Positions 1 to 8,937 of a stretch of DNA of 64,000 nt are shown piece after piece (within the stretch, counting starts at the first letter, position 1; each line of letters begins with the position of its first letter). The translations under genes and the position numbers were made by a program. Origin of the DNA: Rhodobacter sp. CZR27. Its GTDB lineage: Bacteria > Pseudomonadota > Alphaproteobacteria > Rhodobacterales > Rhodobacteraceae. A model generated the notes under the pieces. It worked only from the letters and a program-made list of their open reading frames with translations, was not told the DNA's origin and did not search any database. The stretch is taken from assembly GCF_002407205.1 (NCBI RefSeq), contig NZ_CP023549.1, positions 1 to 64,000 on the forward strand. The letters are read 5' to 3'.

Positions 1-281
1 ATGGTGCGCCGCGGGGTCCGGCGGACGGGCCGCGTGCGGGCCAGGCGCGCGACGGGCGACATCGCGCCGGCAGGCAAGGGCCCGTGCGGAAGCAGGCAGA
101 GCGGGCAGTTCCCGTCGTGGCGGGCCGGCTGCGCGTGATCCTCGCACAGCGCGCCTGCGGCCGCGACCCAGCCCGCCCGCTCGGCCTGGGCCATCTCGGC
201 CGCCATCCGACCGCCCGCGTGAAGCGCGAGGGTCAGGGCGAGCACGAGGCTCAGGCGGAGAAGGCGCTGAAGGTTGGGCAT
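1..281 (-). CDS. DUF2946-like secreted protein (3' end cut by window)
   Basis: The frame opens at an ATG (positions 281-279) and runs off the left edge, so only the first 93 codons are visible. A hydrophobic segment at about residues 7-21 after a basic start looks like a signal peptide. It is followed by a Cys/His set (C46, H49, H55, C59, C62) that ends in CPLCLL. That Cys-His-CPLC arrangement is typical of DUF2946-type small periplasmic proteins, often found near copper or TonB genes. Family assignment is by motif resemblance only. A weak AGAGAA lies just upstream of the start. Metal binding is inferred from the cysteines and histidines. Confidence 0.6.
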   Translation of the reverse strand, partial: MPNLQRLLRLSLVLALTLALHAGGRMAAEMAQAERAGWVAAAGALCEDHAQPARHDGNCPLCLLPHGPLPAGAMSPVARLARTRPVRRTPRRT

Positions 282-801
282 GGCGGTTCTCTGGGTCGGT
301 AACCGCTGACTAGGGCCCTGCCCGGTCGCCGTCGTTGCGCAACGGCAAGGATCGTGCCGGTCCTTCCGGTGCCGGGCGCAGGCACGGGAACCGCCGGTTG
401 GCCCCATGTTCGGGCCGATGGCGACACACGCCTTGCGCGTCCCACCTCCGTTGCCGGGTCAGCGCCATGGGTCGAATCCGGCGCCCGATCCGGCGGTTGC
501 GCGCGCAGGGTCACCCCGAGTCGTTCGGCCGGGCCGTGCACGCGGTGTCGCAGCGGCGGCCGGATTGTGGCGCGATTGGGGCAGGCTGACGGGCGCCGCT
601 GTGGAATCCGTGACTCCTGATGCGGTTGCCGCCCGCGGCCGGGCCGCGGCATCCCGTTATCCAGTCTCCAAATTGCCGGGGTTGCGGACAATTTGGATCA
701 CATTCCCGGGGGATGACTCATCCTGCATGCGGACTGCGGCGCAGCAAGCCACGGGCGGACCCTCTGCGAGAGCAGGCGGCTGCCGGCGACGGGAATGCCG
801 A
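282..801. other. Intergenic region upstream of the dynamin-like cluster
   Basis: This 520-base stretch separates the divergent DUF2946-like gene from the first GTPase. Open frames exist on both strands but none has a recognisable protein or a good ribosome site, so I treat it as non-coding. The only strong structure seen is the inverted repeat at 667-697. Promoters for both flanking genes should lie here. Confidence 0.5.
667..697. promoter_or_regulatory. Interrupted inverted repeat, candidate operator
   Basis: Two perfect 9-base arms, TCCAAATTG and CAATTTGGA, are separated by 13 bases. The arms are AT-rich in a very GC-rich surrounding and end about 105 bases before the likely start of the first GTPase. 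This is the form of a dimeric repressor or activator site, or the stem of a leader hairpin. No regulator is identified. Confidence 0.45.
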
Positions 802-2832
802 ATGCGGAGATTGGAAGTGCGCGATTTTGCAGACAGGGACGATGTCGTGCCGACCGTTCAGGGGCCGGCCTTCGAAGAACTCGACGCCTACTGGGCCGGC
901 CTGAACCGGATCCGCGACGCCCTGCTGGAGCTTTCCAACGACGCGGCGCCGCTGCTGCAGGGCGAACTGGATCGCATCGTCGAGCGGATCGACGCGTTCG
1001 AGCCCTCGGTCAGCGTGCTGGGTCAGGTGAAGGCGGGCAAGAGCACGCTGCTCAATGCGCTGATCGGACAGCCGGGCCTGCTGCCGTCGGACGTGAACCC
1101 CTGGACCTCGGTGATCACCAACGTCCACCTGAACTCGCCGCGGCGGCCCGGCGACACGCGGGCGCTGTTCCGCTTCTTCGACGCGATGGAATGGGACCGG
1201 CTGGTCACGACCGGTGGCCGGCTGGGCGAGATGGCGCAGCGCGCCGGATTCGCGGCCGAGGCGGACCAGATCCGCGCGCAGGTCATGCAGATGCGCCACT
1301 CGACCGAAAGCCGGCTGGGCGAGTCCTTCGAGAAGCTGCTTGGCACCAGCCATGCCTTCCCCGACCTCTCGCGCGACGTGATCGACCGCTACATCTGCTA
1401 CGGCGATGCCGGGGACACGCTGGGCCGTGCGCAGGGCTTCTATGCCGACCTGACCAAGACCGCCGACCTTTATGTCGATCTGCCGGGCTATCCGCAGAAC
1501 CTGTGCATCCGCGACACGCCCGGCGTGAACGACACCTTCATGATGCGCGAGCAGATCACCATCAACGCGATCAGCGAAAGCCGGGTCTGCGTGATCGTGC
1601 TGTCGGCGCATCAGGCGCTGTCGACGATGGACATGGCGCTTCTGCGCATCATCGGCAACGTCGAGGCGCGCGAGATCCTGATCTTCGTCAACCGCATCGA
1701 CGAGCTGGCCGAGCCTGTCGCCCAGTCGCGCGAGATCGTGACCTCGATCCGTCGCACGCTGGATCGCGCCAAGGTCGGTGAAGGTGCCACGATCCTGTTC
1801 GGCAGCGCGCTCTGGGCGATCCGGGCGCTGGAAGACCGCTGCGACGACATCCCGGCCGCCAGCCGCCGCGCGATGCTGGACTGGGCCGCGGCCCGTGCCG
1901 GCGCGCCGGTGGACGCGGCGATCGGCGGCGCGGAACTGCGCGCCCTCGCGATCGAGGCCTCGGGCGTGCCCGAGCTGAACCGCGCCATCTCGCGGCGGGT
2001 GGTCGAGGGGCCGGGACAGGCCATGCTGGCCGATATCCAGGCCGAGGCCGGCAACGTGATCTCCGAGGTCGAGACCATCGACATCGTCGCCCGCAGCGGT
2101 CACTCGGCCGCGGTCGCGGTGGACCGCGCGGCGGTCGAGGCGCGCGTGGCCGAGGTGGCGCGGCTCTGCGACGAGCGGCTGCGCCAGCGCATGGCCGAGG
2201 CGGGGGCCGCGCTTGCGGAACGTCTGGGCCGCGCGCAGGAGCAGTTCGTGGAAAGTGCCGTGGCGACGCTCGCCTCGCACATCGCCACCTATGGCGAGAC
2301 CGAGGGCTGGCGCTGCGATCCGACCACGCTGCGCATGATGGTCCGCTCGGCCTTCCTGTCGGGCTGCAAGACCGTCCGCGGCGCGCTGGCCGACTGCACC
2401 GGCGAGGCCGCCGAGGCCTATGCCCGGTTGCTGTGCCAGGACCTTTCGGTGCCGGAGGGCAGCGTTGCCTTCCACCTGCCGCACGGACCGGTGCCGCATG
2501 CGCCGGGCATCATCGCGCAGACGATCTCGCTCGACATGCAGACCTCGTGGTGGCGGCGCTTCTTCCTGCGGCGCGGCTCGCCCGAGGATCGCGCCCGGCG
2601 CTATCGCGACCTCATCCTGTCCGAGACGGTTCCGCTCGTGGAAGCGGTGGGCGGAGAGAGCTTCGCCGGGTTCTGCGAGCAGGTCGCGGCCTCGGCGCAG
2701 GCGTTCTGCACCAAGCAGTCGGCCTTTGTCGCGGCCGTGCTCGACGCGATGGAACGGCCGGCGAGGGATGAACGTGCCATGGCCGGTGTGGCCGAGGCGC
2801 TGGACGACGTTGCAAGGAGGGGAGCGGCATGA
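802..2832 (+). CDS. Large dynamin-like GTPase, copy 1
   Basis: A predicted 676-residue dynamin-superfamily GTPase. The G1/P-loop is GQVKAGKST (residues 74-82), followed by a conserved LLPSDVNPWTSV stretch that carries the G2 threonine. G3 is DTPGVND (238-244) and G4 is NRID (297-300). The C-terminal half is long and helical. It holds an aromatic/basic patch, WWRRFFLRR, near residue 583, which could contact membrane (inference). The ATG at 802 was chosen because homology to copy 2 starts soon after it; a GTG at 847 with an AGGGAC upstream is an alternative, and the frame is open further upstream. It overlaps the next gene by ATGA, so the two are translationally coupled. Bacterial dynamin-like proteins remodel or tether membranes; the specific job here is unknown. 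Confidence 0.85.
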   Translation: MRRLEVRDFADRDDVVPTVQGPAFEELDAYWAGLNRIRDALLELSNDAAPLLQGELDRIVERIDAFEPSVSVLGQVKAGKSTLLNALIGQPGLLPSDVNPWTSVITNVHLNSPRRPGDTRALFRFFDAMEWDRLVTTGGRLGEMAQRAGFAAEADQIRAQVMQMRHSTESRLGESFEKLLGTSHAFPDLSRDVIDRYICYGDAGDTLGRAQGFYADLTKTADLYVDLPGYPQNLCIRDTPGVNDTFMMREQITINAISESRVCVIVLSAHQALSTMDMALLRIIGNVEAREILIFVNRIDELAEPVAQSREIVTSIRRTLDRAKVGEGATILFGSALWAIRALEDRCDDIPAASRRAMLDWAAARAGAPVDAAIGGAELRALAIEASGVPELNRAISRRVVEGPGQAMLADIQAEAGNVISEVETIDIVARSGHSAAVAVDRAAVEARVAEVARLCDERLRQRMAEAGAALAERLGRAQEQFVESAVATLASHIATYGETEGWRCDPTTLRMMVRSAFLSGCKTVRGALADCTGEAAEAYARLLCQDLSVPEGSVAFHLPHGPVPHAPGIIAQTISLDMQTSWWRRFFLRRGSPEDRARRYRDLILSETVPLVEAVGGESFAGFCEQVAASAQAFCTKQSAFVAAVLDAMERPARDERAMAGVAEALDDVARRGAA

Positions 2833-4364
2833 ACCTGCCTCTAGAACTGTCCCAGATCGTCGGCTGGGCGGCCGAGGCCTCGCCTCTCGCGGTGGCGCGT
2901 GCCCGGATCCTCGTCGCCGGCGAGTTCAGCTCGGGCAAGACCTGCCTGGTGAACGGCCTGCTGGGCGAGACGCTGCTGCCCTCGTCGGTGACCTCGACCT
3001 CGCTTCCGCCGATCTGGATCAGCCAGGGCGACGGCGCACCGGAATGCGTGGGCGTCGACGGGCAGGTGCAGGGCTTCGCCTCGCTTGCCGGCCTGATCGA
3101 GCATGCGAGCGCCGCGGATCTGGAGCGCATCCACCACTGCCGCATCGCCCACCCCAGCCCGGCCTTGCAGCACTTCGACCTGATCGACACGCCCGGCAGT
3201 TCCGATCCGAACATCCCCTCGGCGTGCTGGGAGCGGATGGTCGATCACGCCGACATGATCGTCTGGTGCTCGTCCTCGGTCCAGGCCTGGCGGCAGAGCG
3301 AGAAGTCGGCCTGGCTTGCCGTGCCCGAAGAGGTCGCGGCCCGGAGCATCCTGGTGCTGTCGCATGCCGACCGGCTGACCGATCCGGTGGACCGCGAGAA
3401 GGTCCTGCGCCGCGTGACGCGCGAGGCCGAGGGCCTCTTTGCCTCCATCCGCCTTGCCTCGTTCGTCTCCGACGATGACGTGGCCGGTCTGCTCGCCGAT
3501 CTGCGCAGCACGGCCGCCACGCTGCCGCGGCGCCCCTCGAAACCCGTGGTCCCGACCGACGCGACCGCCCCGGAATCGGCGGATGCCGCCGCGCCGCGCA
3601 TCGTGCCGCGCCGGATCCGCCTGAACTCCGCGGGCGCGGAGCCGCTTCTGCTGGTGACCCCGATTGCCGCTCCGGCCGAACCGACTGCGCAGGATCCGGC
3701 ACACTTACCGGCGGACGAGGCTGCCGAAGGCATGGCACCCTCGCCGGCCGAGGCCGAAGCGGTGGCCGAACCGCCGATGCGGGACGGGGCCACGGCCGAA
3801 GCGCCCGCCGTCGAGCCCGAGACCGACGACCTGCTCGACCTTGTGAGCCATCTCGCCGGCACGGCCGAGACCGCCCAGGCGCCGCTTCCCGAGGCCGGGC
3901 CAGACGAGGCCGAGGACAGCTTCATGGCCCTCCTGCGCGGCGCGATCGAGGCGGTCGAGGATACGCCGGAACCCGAACCCCAGTTTCCGGCGCAGCCGGC
4001 GGCCCCTGACAGCATGGCAGGGCCGGCCCAAGGCCTTGACGGGGACCTCGAGGAGGCGGCCGCGCTGGTTGTCGCCGATCCGCCGGTCGAAGCCGCTGCC
4101 GGATCCGTTCCCGTTGAACCCGTTCCCGCCGACTCGGCGGTCGAGGCCGCCCGGCCTGCCGGACGCACCCTGGCTGCGCCGGCAATCTTCGGGCCGGCGC
4201 GGATGCTCTGGACGCAGATCCTGCCGACGCTCGACCTCGACGACCCGGATTCGCTTCTGGACGGGATCGAGCAGCTGGTGGGCGAACTCGACCTCAACTG
4301 GGCGCAGGCCTGCCTTGCGCAGTCGGCTCCCGCCCCACGGCGCCGCCGTGGCAGTGCGACCTGA
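2829..4364 (+). CDS. Small dynamin-like GTPase, copy 1, with acidic Pro/Ala-rich tail
   Basis: A 511-residue protein with an N-terminal GTPase domain. G1 is GEFSSGKT (residues 31-38), G2 lies in the SSVTSTSLPPIW stretch, G3 is DTPG (120-123) and a G4-like SHAD is at 178-181. After about residue 235 it becomes a long low-complexity region rich in Ala, Pro and Glu. A short ordered C-terminal segment follows (around ARMLWTQILPTLDLDDPDSL, then an aromatic LNWAQ) and the tail is basic. The start overlaps the stop of the large GTPase upstream. Its pairing with a large partner suggests a heteromeric GTPase, as in bacterial dynamin pairs (inference). The linker length is unlike the small copy 2 gene at 6499. 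Confidence 0.82.
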   Translation: MNLPLELSQIVGWAAEASPLAVARARILVAGEFSSGKTCLVNGLLGETLLPSSVTSTSLPPIWISQGDGAPECVGVDGQVQGFASLAGLIEHASAADLERIHHCRIAHPSPALQHFDLIDTPGSSDPNIPSACWERMVDHADMIVWCSSSVQAWRQSEKSAWLAVPEEVAARSILVLSHADRLTDPVDREKVLRRVTREAEGLFASIRLASFVSDDDVAGLLADLRSTAATLPRRPSKPVVPTDATAPESADAAAPRIVPRRIRLNSAGAEPLLLVTPIAAPAEPTAQDPAHLPADEAAEGMAPSPAEAEAVAEPPMRDGATAEAPAVEPETDDLLDLVSHLAGTAETAQAPLPEAGPDEAEDSFMALLRGAIEAVEDTPEPEPQFPAQPAAPDSMAGPAQGLDGDLEEAAALVVADPPVEAAAGSVPVEPVPADSAVEAARPAGRTLAAPAIFGPARMLWTQILPTLDLDDPDSLLDGIEQLVGELDLNWAQACLAQSAPAPRRRRGSAT

Positions 4365-4383
4365 CCCGCGGCGGAGAGACACC

Positions 4384-6486
4384 ATGCAGATCGGCTCGCT
4401 GCAGAGGAAAGAGATCGCGGCGCTTCGCTCGGTCGTCGAGGCCATCGAGACGGCGGCGGGCCGCGAATCCCGCGAGCCCTTCAGCCGCATCCGCGCCCGC
4501 CTCGACGCCTGGACGGCGCGGGTGGCGGTGATCGGGCAGGTGAAGGCGGGGAAATCCTCGTTCCTCAACGCCTTCATCGGCCAGATCGGCCTGCTGCCCT
4601 CGGACGTCAATCCTTGGACCTCGGTGGTCACCAACCTGCGCATCAACGTGCCGAGCGACCCGCCGGAGGGGGCCTCGTTCCGCTTCTTCGACGAGTCGTC
4701 CTGGGACGAGATCGTGAACGGCGACCCGCGGGTGCGGCGTCTGGCCGAGGAGATGCTGCCGGGCTTCGATACCGGCATCCTGCTGCGCCAGGCGCAGGAA
4801 ATGCGCGAGCGCGCGAAGCGCCGTCTGGGCCGGGCCTATGCCTCGCTGCTGGGCACGACGCATGACTATGACTTCCTCTCGCCCGAACTGCTGCAAAGCT
4901 ATGTCTGCGCCGGCCCGGGTGCCGACGAGGGGCTCGAGGCGCAGGCGCTCGGCCGCTATGCCTCGATCACCCGCGAGGCGGATGTCTATCTTCGCCTGCC
5001 GGAATTCTCGGTGCCGGTCGTGCTGACCGACACGCCCGGGGTGAACGATCCCTTCCTCGTCCGGGACGAGTTCACCTGCCGCAGCCTCGACCGCTCGGAC
5101 ATCTTCATCGTCATCCTCTCGGCCCACCAGCCGCTGACCGAGGCCGACATCGCGCTGATGCGGATGCTTTCGGCGGAACGGGCGAAGAACGTCATCGTCT
5201 TCATCAACCGGATCGACGAACTGGAGGACCTGGATACCGAGATCGACGCGCTGGTGGCCGACGTCGCGGCGCGGCTGCGGGCGGCGATACCGCACGCGGC
5301 CTTCTCGATCCATGCCGGAAGCGCCTGGCTCGCGGAACTCTCGCAGCGCGACGATCCCGCGGCGCAGGCGATCCGCGACGATCTGGACAGCGAGATGCTG
5401 CCGCGCTTCCTTGCCAGCCGCTACGGCGAGGTGCCGGACAGCCAGTCCGACCGTCTGATGCTCGCCTCGGGGATCGCCGAGGTGAAGCAGACGCTCGGCA
5501 GCCTGATCGATCTGGGCGCGGGCTATCGCCAGCTTGCCGCGATCCACGAGGACCTGCGCTCCGAGGTCGGCGCGCTGATCTCGCTGTGCAAGCGCGAGCG
5601 GGATTCGGTGGCGCAGCAGGTGGAGTCGGTCAGCGGCCGCAGCGCCTCGCGCTTCCTGCTCGAGATCCGGGGCGAGCTGGGGCAGCTCTCGGACCTGCGC
5701 CGCCGGCTCGACCAGCGGTTCGAGGCCATGGCCAGCGCCACCGACCGGCTGCTCGCCCGCGCTGGGATCGCGCTGCAGCAGGCGATGGACGCCACGATCC
5801 GCGACTTCGTCGAGGAGCAGCGCGCCGCCGTCCTGGCGCGGGCCTCGGGCAACGACCGGCGGCCGATGACCGTGGACCTGCTGACGCTGAGCCGCAAGCT
5901 CGACCGGGACATCTCGGACATCTACCGGCGTTACCGCGCCGCCGTGGACACCGCCCTGAACGATTGCCTCGTGGCGGCGGCCAGCATCGCGGGCGAGCGG
6001 TTCGAGGGCATTGCCGAGGGCGTCTCGCTGCGCGAACTGCCCAACGACGAGTTCATGACGGCGCTGACGCTCAGCCGCAAGGCGCTGACGGTGGATGTCA
6101 TCTCCGCTCGCGGCTGGGCGTTCTGGCGCCGGCCGGGCATGGACGCGCAGAAGACTTTCGATGCCTTGCGCAGGATCACCCTTGCGGAACTGCTGCCCTG
6201 GTCGCAGAAGATCCTGAAGGCCTGCAACGAGGCCCAGGCTCAGCGGGTGCTGGCGGGCAAGGAGAGGATCCAGATCATCCTGTCGATGGTGGACAAGGCG
6301 ATCGAGGAACGCGCGCAGCGGCTGCGCAGCGATTCCGCGGTGCTGGCCCAGCTTGCGGCCGATCCCTCGCGCGCGGCGCAGATGGCGAACCGGCTGCAGA
6401 GCCGGATGGAGGTGCTGGAGCGGCGGCTTCAGCTTCTGTCGGTCAGCGACAGCCACCTGTCGAAATCCCACCTGGCCGCGGCCTAG
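4384..6486 (+). CDS. Large dynamin-like GTPase, copy 2
   Basis: A 700-residue paralogue of the large GTPase at 802. G1 is GQVKAGKSS (residues 51-59), followed by the same LLPSDVNPWTSV stretch. G3 is DTPGVND (216-222) and G4 is NRID (275-278). An FWRR patch near residue 577 sits at the position of the aromatic/basic patch of copy 1. The C-terminal half is helical and probably coiled coil (about 370-690). The start at 4384 is supported by GGAGAGACACC just upstream and by alignment with copy 1. It lies 19 bases after the small copy 1 gene and 12 bases before the small copy 2 gene, so all four belong to one transcription unit. All GTPase motifs are intact, so catalysis is expected. Confidence 0.87.
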   Translation: MQIGSLQRKEIAALRSVVEAIETAAGRESREPFSRIRARLDAWTARVAVIGQVKAGKSSFLNAFIGQIGLLPSDVNPWTSVVTNLRINVPSDPPEGASFRFFDESSWDEIVNGDPRVRRLAEEMLPGFDTGILLRQAQEMRERAKRRLGRAYASLLGTTHDYDFLSPELLQSYVCAGPGADEGLEAQALGRYASITREADVYLRLPEFSVPVVLTDTPGVNDPFLVRDEFTCRSLDRSDIFIVILSAHQPLTEADIALMRMLSAERAKNVIVFINRIDELEDLDTEIDALVADVAARLRAAIPHAAFSIHAGSAWLAELSQRDDPAAQAIRDDLDSEMLPRFLASRYGEVPDSQSDRLMLASGIAEVKQTLGSLIDLGAGYRQLAAIHEDLRSEVGALISLCKRERDSVAQQVESVSGRSASRFLLEIRGELGQLSDLRRRLDQRFEAMASATDRLLARAGIALQQAMDATIRDFVEEQRAAVLARASGNDRRPMTVDLLTLSRKLDRDISDIYRRYRAAVDTALNDCLVAAASIAGERFEGIAEGVSLRELPNDEFMTALTLSRKALTVDVISARGWAFWRRPGMDAQKTFDALRRITLAELLPWSQKILKACNEAQAQRVLAGKERIQIILSMVDKAIEERAQRLRSDSAVLAQLAADPSRAAQMANRLQSRMEVLERRLQLLSVSDSHLSKSHLAAA

Positions 6487-6498
6487 GTCGCTTCGCGC

Positions 6499-7665
6499 AT
6501 GAACCTGCATTCCTCCCTGCAAGGCCTGGATGACCCGGTGTCGGTGCGCGCACTGGGCCGCCGGCTGCGGGTGGTCGTCGCGGGAGAATTCAAGTCGGGC
6601 AAGTCCAGCGTCGTGAACGCGCTGCTGCGCCAGCCGATCCTGCCGATGCAGTCGCGCCAGGCCTCGCGTCCGGCCTTTCTGGTGCGCCATTCCGAGGATC
6701 GGGCCGGCACGGTCCTTCTGCGCCACGGCAGCGGGGCTACCGAACAGGCCGAACGGCTGGACGATGCGACCGACTTCGGCGGCGCCGGTCTCTGCGAGGT
6801 CTATGTCAACGCCCCGCATCTCGAAGGGGTCGAACTGGTCGAACTGCCCTTCCCCTGCGACGGCGAGGTCGGGGCCGAGGCGCTGGCCCTGATGTCCGGC
6901 GCGGACCTGCTGATCTGGGTCTCGATCGCCTCGCAGGCCTGGCGGCTGTCCGAGAAGGCCATCCTGTCCCAGCTTCCGCCGATGCGGGCGCGCTCGGTGA
7001 TCGTGCTGTCGCGCGCCGACAAGCTGCGCAGCGCCGGCGACTGGGACCGCATCGAGGAGCGGGTGCAACGCGAGGCCGGGCCGTTCTTTGCTGCCGTGGC
7101 CTTCGTGCAGGCCTCGCGCGAGACGATCCGGCAGTCCACCGACGATCCGCGCGCATGGGAGGCATCGGGCGGCAAGATCCTTGCGGATCTGATCGCGGGG
7201 CGCCGCCAGCGCATCGTGCCGGAAGCCGGGCCGAAGCCGCCGCCGGCGGAGGTTCGCGCCGCGCCCGAACCGGAGGCGGCACCGCCATCGGCCGCGCCGC
7301 TTCCTCCCGAGAAGCAGGAGGAGATGGAGGAGCTCGCCGCCTCGCTGGCCGGGCTGGTCTGCGGCGGCATCGCTGACAGGGAGAGCGGCACCTGCCTTGC
7401 GGCCTTCGGACCGCAGCGGGAGCAGGCCGCGCATCTTGCGCCGGCCGTCCGGGACGCCGCACGCGGTCACGCCGCGATCGAGGCCGCGACCCGTGCCCCG
7501 GTCGAAGGGGCGGTGCTGCGGGTCGGATCTCAGCTGCTGATCGTCTCGCGCCTTCCGGATGGCCAGAGCCTCGCCTTCCTTCTGCTGCGCCACGACCGGA
7601 CGAACACGGCGCTTGCCGATACGGCGCTGCGCCGGATCGCCGGCATCTGGTCCGACTCTCCCTGA
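6499..7665 (+). CDS. Small dynamin-like GTPase, copy 2, with degenerate G3 and C-terminal roadblock-like domain
   Basis: A 388-residue relative of the small GTPase at 2829. G1 GEFKSGKSS is intact (residues 29-37) and SRAD (171-174) is the G4-like motif. Where the paralogue has DTPG, this protein reads ELPFPCDG (115-122), so the G3 aspartate and glycine are missing. GTP hydrolysis is therefore doubtful and it may be a pseudo-GTPase. After a Pro/Ala linker (about 230-270), residues 275-385 form a compact domain with alternating hydrophobic strands (LVCGGIADRESGTCLAAFG; later LLIVSRLPDGQSLAFLLL). This resembles Roadblock/LC7 folds that regulate small GTPases. That fold call is from pattern only. 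Confidence 0.78.
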   Translation: MNLHSSLQGLDDPVSVRALGRRLRVVVAGEFKSGKSSVVNALLRQPILPMQSRQASRPAFLVRHSEDRAGTVLLRHGSGATEQAERLDDATDFGGAGLCEVYVNAPHLEGVELVELPFPCDGEVGAEALALMSGADLLIWVSIASQAWRLSEKAILSQLPPMRARSVIVLSRADKLRSAGDWDRIEERVQREAGPFFAAVAFVQASRETIRQSTDDPRAWEASGGKILADLIAGRRQRIVPEAGPKPPPAEVRAAPEPEAAPPSAAPLPPEKQEEMEELAASLAGLVCGGIADRESGTCLAAFGPQREQAAHLAPAVRDAARGHAAIEAATRAPVEGAVLRVGSQLLIVSRLPDGQSLAFLLLRHDRTNTALADTALRRIAGIWSDSP

Positions 7666-7752
7666 TCCATCCTCGCGCAATCGCGTTTTCGCGCGTCTTG
7701 CAATACCCCCGTCTTGATGTAGCCTCGCGCAGATCGGGCAAGGGGTCGGAAC

Positions 7753-8844
7753 TTGGGGACAGAAGCTCTGGACAGGCCGGATCGGCCAAGCCGGTTTGCC
7801 TTGCGCTGGTCGGTGCCGCGATCCGCGCGGTTCCAGATCGTCTTCTCCGTGGCGGCGATCGCGATCTCGACCGCGCTGCGCTTCGGCGTGGACTTCGTGC
7901 TGCCGCCGGGGTTCCCGTTCCTGACCTACTTTCCGGCGATCATCCTGACGGCCTTCTTCGCCGGGCCGCGGGCGGGCGCTGCGGTCGCGGTGGCCACGGG
8001 TCTGGTCGCCTGGTCCTTCTTCATCTTTCCGGCCGGCGCGCCCGGGGTCTCGCCCGCGGCCACAATCGCCATGCTGTTCTTCGCCCTGATCGCCGGCACG
8101 GACATCCTGCTGATCCATGTCATGAAGGTCGCGCTGCGCCGCATGGTCGATGCCGAGGCGCGAAGCTCGGCGCTGGCCGCCTCGCGCTCGCTGATGTTCA
8201 ACGAGCTGCAGCACCGCGTCTCGAACAACATCGGCACGGTTGGCTCGCTGCTGAGGCTGCAGGAGCGGCGGATGACGGATCCGAAGGCCCGGGCCGCGCT
8301 GGCGGATGCACGGGCGCGTCTGGAAGTCGTAGCGCGGCTGCAGCGCCGCCTGCATGATCCCGCGCGGCAATCGGTCGACATGGGGGAGTTCATCCGCGGC
8401 CTCGCGCAGGACACGATCGAGGCGATGGATGCTGGCCGGCGGATCGCCTGTCTCTACGAGCTGGAGCCCTTTGTGTCGGAGCCCGATCAGGCCATGCCGC
8501 TGGGGCTGGTGACCAGCGAGCTTCTGATGAACGCCTGCGAGCACGGCATTCCTGCCGAGTCCGAGGGCCTTATCGCGATCCGCCTTGCCCGGCTTTCCGA
8601 TCGGGCGATGGTGCGCCTCGCGATCGAGGATGACGGCCGCGGCGTGCCGGACGGCTTCTCGCCGGGCGAGGCCGGTAGCCTCGGGCTGAGCATCGCGGCG
8701 CAATTCGCCCATCAGCTTGGCGGCCGCCTGACCGTCCGCCCTCGCCCGCAGGGCGGCACGGTGGCCGAGCTCGTGTTCCCCGAAGCCGGCCCCGCCGCGC
8801 GGCCTGCCCCCGCCGCCGCGCCGCAGCCGCACGAGACCGTCTGA
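7753..8844 (+). CDS. HWE/HisKA_2-type membrane sensor histidine kinase
   Basis: A predicted 363-residue kinase. The N-terminal third has about four membrane helices (residues 25-135) and resembles DUF4118/KdpD-type membrane domains. The dimerisation segment carries ELQHRVSNN with phospho-acceptor His154, the HisKA_2/HWE pattern. A HATPase domain follows, with LVTSELLMNACEHG (N box), DDGRGVP and a GSLGLS loop. The start is a TTG at 7753 preceded by AGGGG at a suitable distance; no better ATG is in frame. It begins 87 bases after the GTPase cluster on the same strand, so it may share that transcript. No response regulator is adjacent. Such kinases often signal to PhyR-like or single-domain regulators. 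Confidence 0.82.
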   Translation: MGTEALDRPDRPSRFALRWSVPRSARFQIVFSVAAIAISTALRFGVDFVLPPGFPFLTYFPAIILTAFFAGPRAGAAVAVATGLVAWSFFIFPAGAPGVSPAATIAMLFFALIAGTDILLIHVMKVALRRMVDAEARSSALAASRSLMFNELQHRVSNNIGTVGSLLRLQERRMTDPKARAALADARARLEVVARLQRRLHDPARQSVDMGEFIRGLAQDTIEAMDAGRRIACLYELEPFVSEPDQAMPLGLVTSELLMNACEHGIPAESEGLIAIRLARLSDRAMVRLAIEDDGRGVPDGFSPGEAGSLGLSIAAQFAHQLGGRLTVRPRPQGGTVAELVFPEAGPAARPAPAAAPQPHETV

Positions 8845-8895
8845 GCGGCAACCGCCGTCATTGATTTGCGATCCGAAATGCCCAAGCATCGGCGC

Positions 8896-8914
8896 GATCC
8901 GGTTCGGCCGGATC
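8896..8914. repeat. Small inverted repeat before the amphipathic-helix gene
   Basis: GATCCGG and CCGGATC form a perfect 7-base stem with a 5-base loop, 17 bases before the GGGAGGAG ribosome site of the next gene. It could be a leader hairpin or an operator. Nothing else supports a function. Confidence 0.3.
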
Positions 8915-8937
8915 ATCGCAGACGGGAGGAGAACCGC

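Noticed and set aside
406..801. Upstream in-frame extension of the first GTPase
   Set aside because: Residues are Arg/Ala/Gly-rich with no similarity to the paralogue. It also overlaps the inverted repeat and probable promoter.
3600..4300. Frameshift in the Pro/Ala/Glu-rich tail of the small GTPase copy 1
   Set aside because: The frame remains open with consistent codon bias and ends in an ordered segment next to the next gene; low complexity is enough to explain it.
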